A DNA stretch of 64,000 bases from Nissolia schottii (GCA_003254905.1 QANU01057663.1:137946-201945), one strand, 5' to 3'. Counted from the stretch's first letter, positions 36,746-49,082 are shown. Notes: generated by a model not told the origin, from the sequence alone. Made by a program: numbers and translations.

Positions 36746-38150
36746 GTTATCAAAAGCTAAAAGCGCCTTAGACTTTTTTTTTCTTTCCGATAATTCGTTA
36801 CTTTCGTTAATCCTACCCAAAAGGGCAACTGAAGTACATAAAAGAATCATTTGTAATGAAAAAAAAAAATACTCACATATAACTTATTGTATTCATAGAT
36901 AAACATTTTACGTAATTTGAGACCTAAAGTCACATAAATATTGTATCTCATTTATTTTATTTTTAATTGTTTAATGTTATGAGATACGCATAAAAAAAAT
37001 AAAATATATTTCATCGACCTAATAATATATTTTATAACACTCCCCATTGGATGTTCATTAGGGATATGCCTTATTAAAACCTTATTAAAAAAAATCCATT
37101 GAGAAAATTTCTTACTGAAGGAAAAAGAGTACAATATCCTCATTGAGAACTGCTTCATTAAAAACATTAAAGTTATTAAAATAAGTACTTATTTGAATGT
37201 GTCTCTAACTATAGTCACTTTTTCAAAAGTTACTTATTGTAAATAATCATCAAATATAGCCACTTACATATTGTTATGCTAAAAATTTTATTTCTCCATG
37301 GTAGTTAGAGGATGATAGTTTGAAGCTTATGTGAACTAAGGGAAATGACCCAAAGATTGGAGTACTAATAATGAACTTAAGGACCATATGGCTCTTGTTA
37401 TAACGAACTTACACAAATTCTAAGTATTATGCTGAAATCATGATAGATGAGGAATATGACAACTCGCTTAAGGAGGTTGACATTTACTTTTGATTTGAAG
37501 GCCTAAGACATGACAAGAAGGCTGATGACAGTTATTCTTCGAATCTAAGGGTCGATAAGATAATATGTGACATCAAGACTTAAGAACTCGCGACAGTTAC
37601 CAAAAAATTTGAAGGTTAATAATGCGACAAGTGACTCATTGGATTGAAGACACATGGACAAATGAAACACTGCATTTTGAAGGTTTTGCGTTAGAAGGCA
37701 TTTTATCAAATTTAAATTCAAAGGTTGGCGACGACGGAGTCGCCAGAAGCTGTTATGTAACCATTAGGGATCATTTTCTCTATACACACTTGCAACATTC
37801 TCAGATACTCATCTCACGCCTCTAATAGCATTACAGAACATGAGAAAAGTCAAGTACACATCATGACTTTCACCCTTTTCTTTTCTCTTTTAAATTAGAC
37901 ACCATTTTCTTTTCTTTTTCTTAGGATTTTCTTTCTTAGTAATTCAGGCACTTCAAACTTCTCTTCTTCGCAATTAGTTTTCTATACACGAGTTCTTGCG
38001 CTTATAACTCTGGAACTGAAACTTAAACAAACAACGAATATAAACTCAACACTTAATTGTGAAGTTCTTGACAAGTTGCCATTGACTTTCTACTGTGAAA
38101 CAAGGACTTTCTTTACGACTTGAAATACTCTTGTTTGTTAATCTATCTAT
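36746..38150. other. no gene; copia-like remnant near 37030-37170
   Basis: AACACTCCCCATTGGATGTTC followed by repeated CCTTATTAAAACC phrases resembles a sequence often found next to Ty1/copia LTRs. The rest is AT-rich with short frames lacking motifs. Confidence 0.4.
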
Positions 38151-38803
38151 TAAGGGTGTTCATAACCCAGTCCGGCTCGCCAACCCGGACCGGCCTGAAG
38201 CATTCGGTTTGAATCAGGCTCAATTTTAATCGGGCCCGATTTAAAAAAATTCAAAAAAAAAACTGATTGTAATACATATGAGATTCGGGTCTAGCCTTGG
38301 GCCACCCTACCTGGCCCGACGGCTCGTAGCATATTATTGTATGCTGTTATTTTGTGTTGTTCTGCTGTTATTTTATGCAATTCTGCTATTTCTACTGTTA
38401 TTTTGCTGTTATTTTATGCAATTCTGCTATTTCTGTTATGCAATTCTGCTATTTCTGCTATTATTCTGCCGTTTATGTTGTTATTTTATGCAATTCTGCT
38501 ATTTCTGCTGTTATTTTATGCAATTTTGCTATTTCTGCGGTTATTTTATGCAATTCTGCAGCAATTTCTACAATTTTGCATACCGATTCTGAATTTATTC
38601 TGCAATTCTGTTTTGTTAATGAATTTATTCTGAATTTATTTTGGCCCGCTTTGACCCGGTCTAAACCCGGGTTTTAACTTGGCCAGAAGATGATCGGGCC
38701 TATCGGGTTTAGGGTTGGGTCCGGGTCCTCAAAATTGGTCCGGTCTAAATATAGGGTCGGGTTCGGGTATAGGTCAACCTGACCCGGCCCATGAACACCC
38801 CTA
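38151..38803. mobile_element. non-autonomous hAT element, 653 bp, with internal minisatellite
   Basis: Starts TAAGGGTGTTCATAACC and ends GGCCCATGAACACCCCTA, with the 8-bp CTATCTAT on both sides (38143-38150 and 38804-38811). An 8-bp duplication and TAGGGGTGTTCA-type ends fit the hAT superfamily. Sub-terminal regions hold repeated CCGGTC/GACCCGG motifs. The centre (about 38330-38580) is a minisatellite of roughly 30-bp units with TTATGCAATTCTGCTATTTC. Long frames in this minisatellite are repeat artefacts. Confidence 0.9.
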
Positions 38804-39308
38804 CTATCTATGATTACTTGCTAGTCCATTCTTAACTATGTATAATTATGATTTTAATCTTGAGAGAAATTTGGAATGTTACAAAGAACATATTTTCTCA
38901 TGATCATGACCATTCAAATTATTTCACATGTCGACTGTCTCATGAGTAAGACTCTCGAAGAGATAAGCGCAACATGCATAGAGCTGCCTTGGAAAGTTAT
39001 CTCGCACGATGAAGAAAGTTTCTAATTCCATTTTATTGCAATAAGCTTGATATTGAAATGTTATTTCTTGAATAACGAATTTTTTTTTGCAGTATGTGAA
39101 GTATCAAATGTTTAAGTAATATAAGGTTGACTAGAAGGAAGCATGAAAGGAATCATTGGACACCATGTGTTTTGGTGCTACTAAGGGATGACGTCGTGAG
39201 TCTTGTATGCACTTTGACAAGATGCTGTCTCCCCTCAATGTTCAAGGAGGTTGATGTTTGGGACTTGATAATTAGAGGTCTAATCCGCCTATTAATTAAG
39301 ACTTGTTT
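38473..39308. repeat. left copy of an 836-bp apparently exact duplication ending at an N
   Basis: Every base compared here recurs 837 positions later at 39310-40145 without visible change. The left copy stops at the N at 39309. It covers the right half of the hAT element and its flank. Confidence 0.85.
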
Positions 39309-39309
39309 N
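39309..39309. other. single N: contig join
   Basis: One N between ACTTGTTT and TTATGTTGTT. The sequence on the right restarts inside the hAT minisatellite already present at 38473, which is what an unmerged overlap of two contigs looks like. Confidence 0.85.
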
Positions 39310-40145
39310 TTATGTTGTTATTTTATGCAATTCTGCTATTTCTGCTGTTATTTTATGCAATTTTGCTATTTCTGCGGTTATTTTATGCAATTCTGCAGCA
39401 ATTTCTACAATTTTGCATACCGATTCTGAATTTATTCTGCAATTCTGTTTTGTTAATGAATTTATTCTGAATTTATTTTGGCCCGCTTTGACCCGGTCTA
39501 AACCCGGGTTTTAACTTGGCCAGAAGATGATCGGGCCTATCGGGTTTAGGGTTGGGTCCGGGTCCTCAAAATTGGTCCGGTCTAAATATAGGGTCGGGTT
39601 CGGGTATAGGTCAACCTGACCCGGCCCATGAACACCCCTACTATCTATGATTACTTGCTAGTCCATTCTTAACTATGTATAATTATGATTTTAATCTTGA
39701 GAGAAATTTGGAATGTTACAAAGAACATATTTTCTCATGATCATGACCATTCAAATTATTTCACATGTCGACTGTCTCATGAGTAAGACTCTCGAAGAGA
39801 TAAGCGCAACATGCATAGAGCTGCCTTGGAAAGTTATCTCGCACGATGAAGAAAGTTTCTAATTCCATTTTATTGCAATAAGCTTGATATTGAAATGTTA
39901 TTTCTTGAATAACGAATTTTTTTTTGCAGTATGTGAAGTATCAAATGTTTAAGTAATATAAGGTTGACTAGAAGGAAGCATGAAAGGAATCATTGGACAC
40001 CATGTGTTTTGGTGCTACTAAGGGATGACGTCGTGAGTCTTGTATGCACTTTGACAAGATGCTGTCTCCCCTCAATGTTCAAGGAGGTTGATGTTTGGGA
40101 CTTGATAATTAGAGGTCTAATCCGCCTATTAATTAAGACTTGTTT
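39310..40145. repeat. right copy of the 836-bp duplication
   Basis: Matches 38473-39308 at an offset of 837, including the hAT right end and the same flanking 8-bp repeat. Beyond 40145 the sequence is new. Confidence 0.85.
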
Positions 40146-41378
40146 ATGGGCCAACAACATTTTGCAACTTGAGCCCAATGCTATCTTATGGAAGGCTAGT
40201 GTGAATGACACTATGAGGCCCAATGTCCATGAGAAAAGGCTTTGTGGCCCAAACTGAGAACTATACAAGTATATGGAGTGGAAACGTTGGGAAAAAATGA
40301 TCGCCTCGTGGAAAGAGAATTTCTTCCAACGATGTCGCCGGGAAGGCTCGTTGGACGAATCGGTTACTATAGTGACATGTGGATGCTTCACTCTAGGATA
40401 ACTTAAGCCAGAGAGGAAAAATCATGTGTTAATACAATTTAAGAATTATTGTCAATCCTAACCAAAAGACACTTTAACCTTAAACACAAAAGTAACTGGT
40501 GGCCTAATGTTACTATCGCTAGATAGAGAAAAGTGCAAGGAATCCTATGCAATGCCTACAATGAGCTGTCACCATCAGTCTGGGTTAGACAGAGCTCGAG
40601 GTTTGAGTTAGAAAAAAGATAATAAAAGGGAAATGAGGGAAAAGAGAAAGGAGACTCATATAGATGGAGAAGAGGGAGAACAGAGAGACACCTACCCATG
40701 AAAACCCATTCTCTTAGACACCTCCGAAACATGCAAAGACATGAAAAAAATAGAACCCCAAGAATTACTATATCTGAAACACCCAACAAAGTATCTCCTG
40801 TGAAACTATAGAGACAAATAATAGAGAAAACCCTAAGAGCTGAATGCCTAGTAGAGCAATGGCGTCCTATAAAGCTATATTGATGAGTCTTTGAATCATA
40901 ATCCGGAGGATCTTTGTGGTGGTGTTCTCCATTCATCATTTGTGTCCACTGCTCTTCACAATTCCATCAATCGATTCATCCTAACAAGTTTACGAATTTG
41001 TATTTTGTTAATGTGATAGTTGACTTAGTGTCCTAACCGTTTTGGCTTTAAGTTTTGGTCCAAAACAGGTGCTAATCCGACAAGCTCGGCATCAAGGAGT
41101 GGAAAGGAGCATGCTTGTCGGGTTGGTTAAGAATGAGGAAAAGGGTTATTTGGTTGAGATTGAAAAATGATTAAATCATTTTGGGGAAGAAGAACAATAC
41201 ACTGGTGTTGATAAAAGAAGCTCCGTTTCGATGGTTTCTCCTTATGTGGTAGAAGAGTACTTCAAATGGAATTTATAAATTTTTTTTTTACTTTGTGATT
41301 GATTGTTCATGAATTTGGATCGGTGGTTGAAATTTTGCCGGAATTTGGTGTGGTGTATGGGCCTACATTACAAAAANT
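40146..41378. other. unclassified stretch, no supported gene
   Basis: Frames of about 100-130 aa occur on both strands (for example 40556-40939 minus, and the frame that ends at 40257 plus) but none shows a motif, a splice partner or a credible start. GGCCCA words cluster near 40150-40250. The stretch ends in an A run and an N at 41379. Confidence 0.4.
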
Positions 41379-42323
41379 AGCATATTATTGTATGCTGTTA
41401 TTTTGTGTTGTTCTGCTGTTATTTTATGCAATTCTGCTATTTCTACTGTTATTTTGCTGTTATTTTATGCAATTCTGCTATTTCTGTTATGCAATTCTGC
41501 TATTTCTGCTATTATTCTGCCGTTTATGTTGTTATTTTATGCAATTCTGCTATTTCTGCTGTTATTTTATGCAATTTTGCTATTTCTGCGGTTATTTTAT
41601 GCAATTCTGCAGCAATTTCTACAATTTTGCATACCGATTCTGAATTTATTCTGCAATTCTGTTTTGTTAATGAATTTATTCTGAATTTATTTTGGCCCGC
41701 TTTGACCCGGTCTAAACCCGGGTTTTAACTTGGCCAGAAGATGATCGGGCCTATCGGGTTTAGGGTTGGGTCCGGGTCCTCAAAATTGGTCCGGTCTAAA
41801 TATAGGGTCGGGTTCGGGTATAGGTCAACCTGACCCGGCCCATGAACACCCCTACTATCTATGATTACTTGCTAGTCCATTCTTAACTATGTATAATTAT
41901 GATTTTAATCTTGAGAGAAATTTGGAATGTTACAAAGAACATATTTTCTCATGATCATGACCATTCAAATTATTTCACATGTCGACTGTCTCATGAGTAA
42001 GACTCTCGAAGAGATAAGCGCAACATGCATAGAGCTGCCTTGGAAAGTTATCTCGCACGATGAAGAAAGTTTCTAATTCCATTTTATTGCAATAAGCTTG
42101 ATATTGAAATGTTATTTCTTGAATAACGAATTTTTTTTTGCAGTATGTGAAGTATCAAATGTTTAAGTAATATAAGGTTGACTAGAAGGAAGCATGAAAG
42201 GAATCATTGGACACCATGTGTTTTGGTGCTACTAAGGGATGACGTCGTGAGTCTTGTATGCACTTTGACAAGATGCTGTCTCCCCTCAATGTTCAAGGAG
42301 GTTGATGTTTGGGACTTGATAAN
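41379..42323. repeat. third copy of the hAT region, bounded by N on both sides
   Basis: 41380-42322 matches 38329-39271 at a constant offset of 3,051, with N at 41379 and 42323. It begins inside the hAT element and ends mid-flank, with no target duplication at its edges. Most likely a short contig or alternative-haplotype piece placed next to its own locus. Confidence 0.85.
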
Positions 42324-42652
42324 AACCAACAGTTATACACAGAAGAACAAAGTATTACGACAAGTTCATCAAATACTCACATCAAAAGGGCCAATTGAAG
42401 TTAACAAACATGCATGTATTGCATCAGCAGAAGCATGGTAATTTTTCAACACTCAATCCACAATATCGTGGTAGCATAAATATGCACAAATCAAAGAGAC
42501 AAATAAAATAGTCTCTCCCGCTCATATTAAATGTCCCTTAACAAAATTAGTACATTTCAAATAATGTTGATTAATTATGGTTATTTAAGAATGTATCAAT
42601 TTTGTCGGACGATGATTATTATGAGCAGAAGAGAGTACATTAAGAGCAGGCC

Positions 42653-43096
42653 TTAGTTTTGATCAAGTAGAGGCACAGTACTCAACTCTTCCATGAAACC
42701 ATCCAGTTCCGAGAACCCATCAAGGAAGCCACTGAGCTTCTCATTTGGGTTTGAAGATCTTCTCCATATATCGCCATCATCATCTTCAACTTCTTCCTCA
42801 TTCTTTGTCCTTGACCTGTTTTGTAGATTCAGAAACTCTTGTTCATCTTCTTCCAAGGCCGCCGCGATAGCAGCCTTGGATTTCCTCCTATCTCTCCCTT
42901 CATCCTCTGGCTTTCCCGTGAGTCTTTGGACTAGCTCTCTGAAATTCGCAGCGTCGGTTTTTATGATCTCCGGAGCATATATGTGAATTATCCGAATCTT
43001 TGGCGGCTTAAACTTTGAGATCACATGTGAATCTCTTGCAATTCCAAGCTTAGAAGATGCTGCTGAGCTTGGATAACATGTTTGTAGCTTTGTCAT
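42653..43096 (-). CDS. VQ-motif protein, copy 2
   Basis: 147 aa starting MTKLQTCYPSS, with FRELVQRLTG at residues 52-61, the KIRIIHIYAPEIIKTD lead-in and the tail SGFLDGFSELDGFMEEL shared with the copy at 34699. The acidic middle differs (an alanine-rich KAAIAAALEEDEQ replaces TVVPIEEDEQ, and a shorter acidic run follows). An in-frame extension upstream of this ATG starts at TTG and passes a possible splice acceptor (TTGCAG) at 43122-43127, so it may be leader or intron rather than coding. The product should bind WRKY-type partners like other VQ proteins; that is family knowledge, not shown here. Confidence 0.87.
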   Translation of the reverse strand: MTKLQTCYPSSAASSKLGIARDSHVISKFKPPKIRIIHIYAPEIIKTDAANFRELVQRLTGKPEDEGRDRRKSKAAIAAALEEDEQEFLNLQNRSRTKNEEEVEDDDGDIWRRSSNPNEKLSGFLDGFSELDGFMEELSTVPLLDQN

Positions 43097-43240
43097 CTCT
43101 TCTAATATTGATGGTTGATTCTGCAATGTTGACAGAAGAGAGGGTATAGACTAGTTCTTACAAAGGAAAAGAAAAAGGAAAAAAACAAACTATGCAACTA
43201 TATTCAGCAAGGAAACTAGGATTGGATATATATCTCCCCA

Positions 43241-43248
43241 AATTTATA
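43241..43248 (-). promoter_or_regulatory. TATA-like box of VQ gene copy 2
   Basis: TATAAATT on the minus strand in the same context as in copy 1, about 145 bp upstream of the ATG. Confidence 0.55.
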
Positions 43249-44449
43249 AGCAATGAAAACATAAAACCAAGAGAATGACATGAATGGGTCCGACCTACTC
43301 TCACCTTAAATATGTGATTTCTTTTTCATTGTTTAATGCGTTTATGTGCATTACCAGTTAAAAAAGAATGATGAGGGCATAATTCAGCTTGTGTGTGCAT
43401 TTTTTAACTTAATCAGAGATCTTGAGTTTGAACCATAGAAATGTAGTTGAAGTAAAATCCGAGTTCGAGCAGGATTGTTTCCCCTAAAAGATACACGTGG
43501 TCCAAACTTGAAAAAAAAAAATTAAGACAGATATGGGAGAGCCATGTCCAAGTTCATTCGGCCCAACTTGTTACCTTCGCTTTGATCACATTTCCCCACT
43601 TCAACCTAATGATTAGAGCAAATTAATTCCCTTGTTTGTCATTTTATCCACCGAGTGCAGTTTGTTAATTTGGTAGCCAAAACCCATTTGATAAGTATTT
43701 GCGTGCAGAGCAATATCGAATAGTTTTAATGTTTCTAGTCCTCCATTTCTATAGTTTTAACGTTGGCAGAATATTCATTTATAGAAATACAATAGATTCA
43801 GACAAATTAAACCAGAGATCAGAAGAAAACTTAACTTAACGTGGTTATTAAACTTTCGAATTAGTTCTTAAACTCTTATAAGTTAACAATCCGTATAAAA
43901 ACGAGTTAACAAAATAGATAGTGGGTTTATGAGTTTAAATTTACAATCTATTTTGCCCTCAAAATGTACAAATTTGATACATTTTATTAGACGGTTGACT
44001 TGTTTATGTTAATCAATACCTATCGAGTTTATGAAACTAATTTTATATTTTTTTTTTATAATAGAGTTATGTTTTAGTTTTATTTTTTGTTTGGTAGAGT
44101 TATGTTTTATTGAACTACAATGTAATTCACGTACAAAATAAAGTATAAGATAACAATTAAGTCATGAATTAAGATATATTTGATAATATTTCTTTCATTT
44201 GTTTTATTATAAAGCTAACATTGTTCAATATTAATTTTAAATATATTTAATCTTATTTAGTTACTAATTATATTGTTTATACAATATATTTTTGACATGT
44301 GTAAATTCTTATGAATTTACGATTTGAATTTGTTGAGATTTCATGAATTTACCTAATTATACAATATATAATTAGGAAACCTTCCCTCGCCATTTGGCAA
44401 AGATTAAGAAAAATATTTCAATCAACAATATTATTTTTTCAAGTAAAGG

Positions 44450-45170
44450 TAGGTGTACAACTTAAATGCTGTCAACCCATAGTCTACACAGTGACACTGA
44501 GTACACAAAATTTTGTATATACATACACAAACTTTTTCTACATACATGCACAAACTTTTTCAAATACGAAACCAAATCAAAGTAGATCTACGACGCATTA
44601 AATAGCGAAAAATAATCGTCGCACTATCTCTCTCCATCTCCCCACTCACACTCTAAGCCCGTGGACTCACTCTCTACCATGCACAAACATTTTAAAGAAT
44701 ATGCACAAACTTTTGAATTAACATGCATAAACTTTTCAACAACCAGAAACAAAAAATATGACAGAAACGTAAATGAAAACGAAGACGGAGAAGAAAACTC
44801 TCGTGTTTACATGCACAAACTTTTAAACAAGAATGCACAAACTTTTCTATAGACATGCACAACTTTTGACCAACCAGACATGAACAAACTTTTGAACATG
44901 CAAGTACAAACTTTCTTACACACATACACAAATATTTGAAAAACAAAAAACAACGAATATGATGGAAACGAAAATGAAAACTCTTTGATTCATAAGAATA
45001 AGATGGAACGACGAAAAAAACGATGGGAGATTGAGGAAGAAGAGAGAAAAAATAGAGAATATGAAAAAAGGTGAAGAAGCCCATATTAAGAAAAGTGAAT
45101 TGTACAAAAGTTAGTAAATTTTATATTGTACACAACATTTCTCTCATTTTCCAAGCACATTGTTTGCTAT
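44450..45170. repeat. ATGCACAAACTTTT minisatellite-bearing repeat
   Basis: ATGCACAAACTTTT-like words recur at least ten times between 44510 and 44940 (spacing about 25-60 bp), with TACACAAA variants. The ends carry GTGTACAAC and GTACACAAC-like words. It is absent from the matching part of duplication copy 1, so it was inserted after the duplication or lost from copy 1. Frames here are artefacts. Confidence 0.7.
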
Positions 45171-45894
45171 CTTGTAAGTTTTTATTTGTCCAATTAGATC
45201 CTAAACGACCAATTTAAACCAAATTTTGTTCATCATGCCATGCTTGGCCAGCAAAACAAGCATTGTGGGACTTGAACACAAATGATGCTTGGTGAATGAT
45301 GATTCTATAAATAATTCTTGAAAGCCTCTTCGTAGTTGACAAAATTAGCCAAATTTCAATATAATGTTTTAAAGTCTAGGATTCATTAAGTCCATCATTC
45401 ATCTAACAATTCTGCTAATAAAATAAAATTCTAAATTAAAGGCATCTAGTTCTACCCTCCATAATCTTTCTCTGAAAAAGTGAAGATCATGAACATGGTA
45501 ATATGAGAAACGACACCACAAAAATGTGTTGGAACCGTAAGGTAAGTGCGAAAGGTATACACAAAAATTAGCCTAAATAGCCTATGTCTGTTGTGTTGTA
45601 AAGATCAGCAAAGAACACGAGAGTCTTGTGTGTCCAAGTTGGGAAATATTCTTGCATAAAGCATTTCAGTCCCTTTTAAGGCCACACCGTGGGGGGAATT
45701 GGTGGTCCCTCATGTCTTGCACGTGAGTCGTCCCCGTTAAAGATTTTTCTGTGTCACGGTTAAGAGGTACAATACAAATGAATCTTCACAGTTCAGATCA
45801 TTGAGGTCATTCTGAAACCAAGAGGAGATCAATACATTAATATGAGGGAAAATTATACTTGCCTTTACTAGGTTAAGTAAAATTGTATCCCCTC

Positions 45895-47081
45895 CAGAGG
45901 TGAACACGGGTTGTACCCAACCCGCCGACCTGCCAAATCCGATCCAATCCGACCTGGGCGGGTCGGATTCGGCGGGTCGACGGGTCGGCGGGTCAGACCC
46001 GAACAATCCGCCTACTTAGATGGGTCGAGTTTCGGATCCAAAGTCTCGAATCCGACCAGACCCGCTACCCGACCATATATATTATATTATTATTATTCCA
46101 AACAACAACAAAGCCTCTTGGCCTCCTCCTCAGATCCAGCGACCATTCCCATTTCCTATTCCCATTCGGCTCAAATCCGCGCCTCCTGCCCTCCCATTTG
46201 TCTTCCACCTTCGTCGCCTCTTGCCTCCCATTCCCCTCCGCCTTCCACTTTCCTCACCTCCCTCCGCCTCCCTCCGCTCGCCTCATCCTCTCCCTCTTCC
46301 GCCTCCTCGGCTTCCTTCTCTTCTCTCCTCTCATCCTCATCTCTCAAATCTCATCTCATCCGCCGCTCGCCTCAGATCTCATCCTCCGTTCGCCTCATCT
46401 CTCAGATCTCATCCTCCTCGACCACGACGGCGACGACGACTTGACGACTTGGCTACCCGACGAGAGCTATCACCGAAGGAGGGAAACCTCAGATCGAAAC
46501 TCGAGGAATCCGTCGCCCCTTTACTGGGCGAAGAACACGGCATCGAGGCCGGCGGTGATGCAGTGCCAGAACTGGTGGAGTCTGCAAACCTAACGAGCTC
46601 TGGGAAGGTTTCGAAAAGCCTTGCTTGCTGCTACTATGCTAGACTCTTCTGGAAGGGGCTGGGTTTCGGGATTTTGGTTTTATTTTAGTTTTATTTTCAA
46701 TTTCTATTTTATTTTATTTTATCACCATTTTGGAGGATTTTGCTTTGTAATTTCTGGGAAGTTTTCCAAGTTGAGTTGTGTTCTGCCTGTGTGATTATTG
46801 CATGTGTGTTTATTGCAGGAAAATTATGAAAAATGGTGAGGGAACTACATTTTTTCCTTCTTTTTTGCTTCTCTTCACTGGTTTTTCTCTCTTCTGACCT
46901 ATGTTAGCGGGTCATCCACCGACCCGCCTAATCCGACCCAATCCGAGCGGGTGGCGGGTCTGGCGGGTACCCATTTTAAAAACGATAATTTTACCTGACC
47001 CGACCCGCCTGCTAATAGGCGGGTCGAGTCGGTGACATGGGCGGGTCCTACCCGACCCGACCCAACCCATGTTCACCCCTA
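45895..47081. mobile_element. hAT element, 1,187 bp, with 8-bp target duplication
   Basis: The left end, CAGAGGTGAACACGGGTTG, is mirrored by the right end, CAACCCATGTTCACCCCTA; ATCCCCTC flanks both sides (45887-45894 and 47082-47089). Sub-terminal DNA is packed with CGGGTCGG/GACCCGCC motifs in both orientations, as in other plant non-autonomous hAT elements. No hAT transposase (no BED finger or hATC dimerisation motif) is visible. Confidence 0.92.
46020..46688 (+). other. open frame inside the hAT element, origin unknown
   Basis: 222 codons without a stop, encoding a Ser/Pro/Leu/Arg-rich protein with repeats such as RSHPP. The DNA is C/T-rich (TCCTCCTC-like) from 46110 to 46420, which opens several overlapping frames at once. 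After 46440 the composition changes and the sequence looks more like ordinary exon DNA (GNLRSKLEESVAPLLGEEHG). It may be a captured gene 5' end, leader plus first exon, but I recognise no source gene. Confidence 0.35.
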
Positions 47082-47089
47082 ATCCCCTC

Positions 47090-47645
47090 TATTTATCGAG
47101 ATGGCACTGACCTTTTTTTTTTTTATAAACATTGATCTTTCTAGACTCCATTTATTATTGAAGTGTTCCTCTTAGTTAGATGATAAATAAAAAGGAATTG
47201 CACACTTAGATGGGGAATAATTGTTTTTTTTTTTCAATTATGAGGTTAGCTTAATTAATTAAGTGATTAAGTATGTTATGAATTGATTAGGTGTTTAATA
47301 AAGTTATTAGGGTGTTAATTTGGAGGTTTAAGGTTTTAATTTGGGAGATATGAAATTGATGAATTTCGTAAACCATAGACTATGTCACACAAGCATCAAG
47401 GTGGACATGACTACGTAGCACTTAATGTGCCACATCAGCAGTTAGACGATCACTTAACTGTAGGGACTAACTTAATGGACGTTTGACAATGTCAAGAATA
47501 AATTGTTCTATTTTAAAAGCTTGTGAACAAAATTGATGGGTCCTACCAATCTCAGGGCCAAATTGATGGTTTATTCTTTGAAAATTTGTTTAAAATAAAC
47601 AAATTTAGTGGGGGGGAGTGGTAATTACCCCCACAGCAAATGAGA

Positions 47646-47689
<44 letters not shown>

Positions 47690-48154
47690 TAAGTATTATT
47701 ATTGGTAACTATTTGCACACAGAAATAGTTACCTATATATATATAGTGGCTTTCACAACTAACATTTTAAGGTTGACATCAAAATGGTTTTTAAATGTTT
47801 TTTTTCCATCAATTTAATCTAAATACTTTGAATTTTGACATCTATTTAATCTAAAATCTTAGGACTGAAAATGATATTTTCTCTTCTGTAAACCTCAGCC
47901 TTGCAACTATCTACTTCGCATTTCACGTGGAAAAGGAGAGTCAGAAGAAATAGATATCAAGAAATTATCAACTTATTTTGATGCATAGCAATTAACAACA
48001 ATGGCAAGAGACAGGGTACACAGAAAGAATAGTTATGAAATGAATAATAAATTTCCGATATCTGAATTAACCAATTAATTATGGTATTGGACTTGGATTT
48101 AATTTGTTAAATGAAGTTTACACGTATATAAGACTATACATTTCAACATCAGTA
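47090..48154. other. no gene; includes a (TA)n tract at 47647-47684
   Basis: AT-rich DNA with a TA microsatellite of about 38 bases. Sequence at 47390-47600 resembles the non-coding interior of legume MULE-type repeats but no paired ends were found. Confidence 0.5.
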
Positions 48155-48299
48155 ATGCTACATGTACACCCAATTTACATCCACCCGTACATACACCTCG
48201 TATTAAATACCTTTGGACCCACTACAAATACTCACCCACGCACAGATCTCCACTCCGCACTTAAACGCGCGTGCACACGCGATTCGCGTTTCTCAGTTT

Positions 48300-48950
48300 T
48301 CATTCGCGTGCACAAACATTATGTAGAAGAATATACAAACATTATTCGTTTATGCGCAATAACCTTTACATGAACCATACATTCCATAATTCATTAAACT
48401 CTTTGATGCACAAACTTTATAAGCATTTGTGCACAAACTTTTTGTAGTAGAATGTACAAACATTACTCGTTTATGTTCACAAACCTTTACATAGACCATA
48501 CATTCCAGAATTCATTAATTAGACTCTTTGATGCACAAACTTTATGTGGTAAAATGCACAATAGCTTATGTCCACAAACCTTTATATGGACCATACATTT
48601 CAGAATTCATTAGACTCTTTGATACACAAACTTTATAAGCATTGGTGCACAAACTTTATGTATAGTACAATGCATAAACATTACTAGCTTATGTTCACAA
48701 AACCTTTACATAGACCATACATTCCAGAATTTATTATACTTTTTGATGCACAAACTTTATAAGCATGTGTACAAATTTTATGTAGTAAAATGCACAAACA
48801 TTACTCGTTTATGCGTACAAACCTTTACATGGACCATACATTCCAGAATTTATTAGACTCTTTGATGCACAAACATTATAAGCATCTGTGCACAAACTTT
48901 ATGTAGTATAATGCACAAACATTACATGCTTATGTTCACAGGTATGACAT
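48300..48950. repeat. TGCACAAACTTTAT minisatellite, ~120-bp higher-order period
   Basis: TGCACAAAC words recur throughout. The phrase CATACATTCCAGAATT marks larger units at about 48376, 48497, 48593, 48715 and 48835, spacing near 100-120 bp. Confidence 0.85.
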
Positions 48951-49082
48951 TTCACAAGTAATTGTTCACTCAAGCATCTGTAGTAAGTAAACCACCATTG
49001 TTAAAGGTAGATCTCATCTATTTTAAAAGAAAACTAACATTTTATCATCTTAATTCCATTTTAATCAACTTTCACATGATAG

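Larger units (their letters stand above)
42324..45894. repeat. segmental duplication, copy 2 (VQ gene block)
   Basis: Homologous to 34400-36745 in the same orientation. This copy is longer because it carries the minisatellite-bearing stretch at about 44450-45170, and it ends where the hAT element inserted at 45895. Confidence 0.8.

Noticed and set aside
38278-38677. Overlapping frames of about 100 residues rich in Phe, Cys and Tyr
   Set aside because: They arise from a minisatellite with no stops in several frames, and recur wherever the repeat recurs.
39127-40257. Repeated frame beginning MTRRKHERN as a tandem gene family
   Set aside because: The copies are part of the probable assembly duplication, and the sequence shows no domain or splice partner.
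40556-40939. 127-residue minus frame as a gene
   Set aside because: No motif, odd composition, and no splice or promoter context.
44692-45084. 130-residue minus frame rich in Phe/Ser/Cys
   Set aside because: It overlies the TGCACAAACTTT minisatellite; the pattern is repeat-driven.
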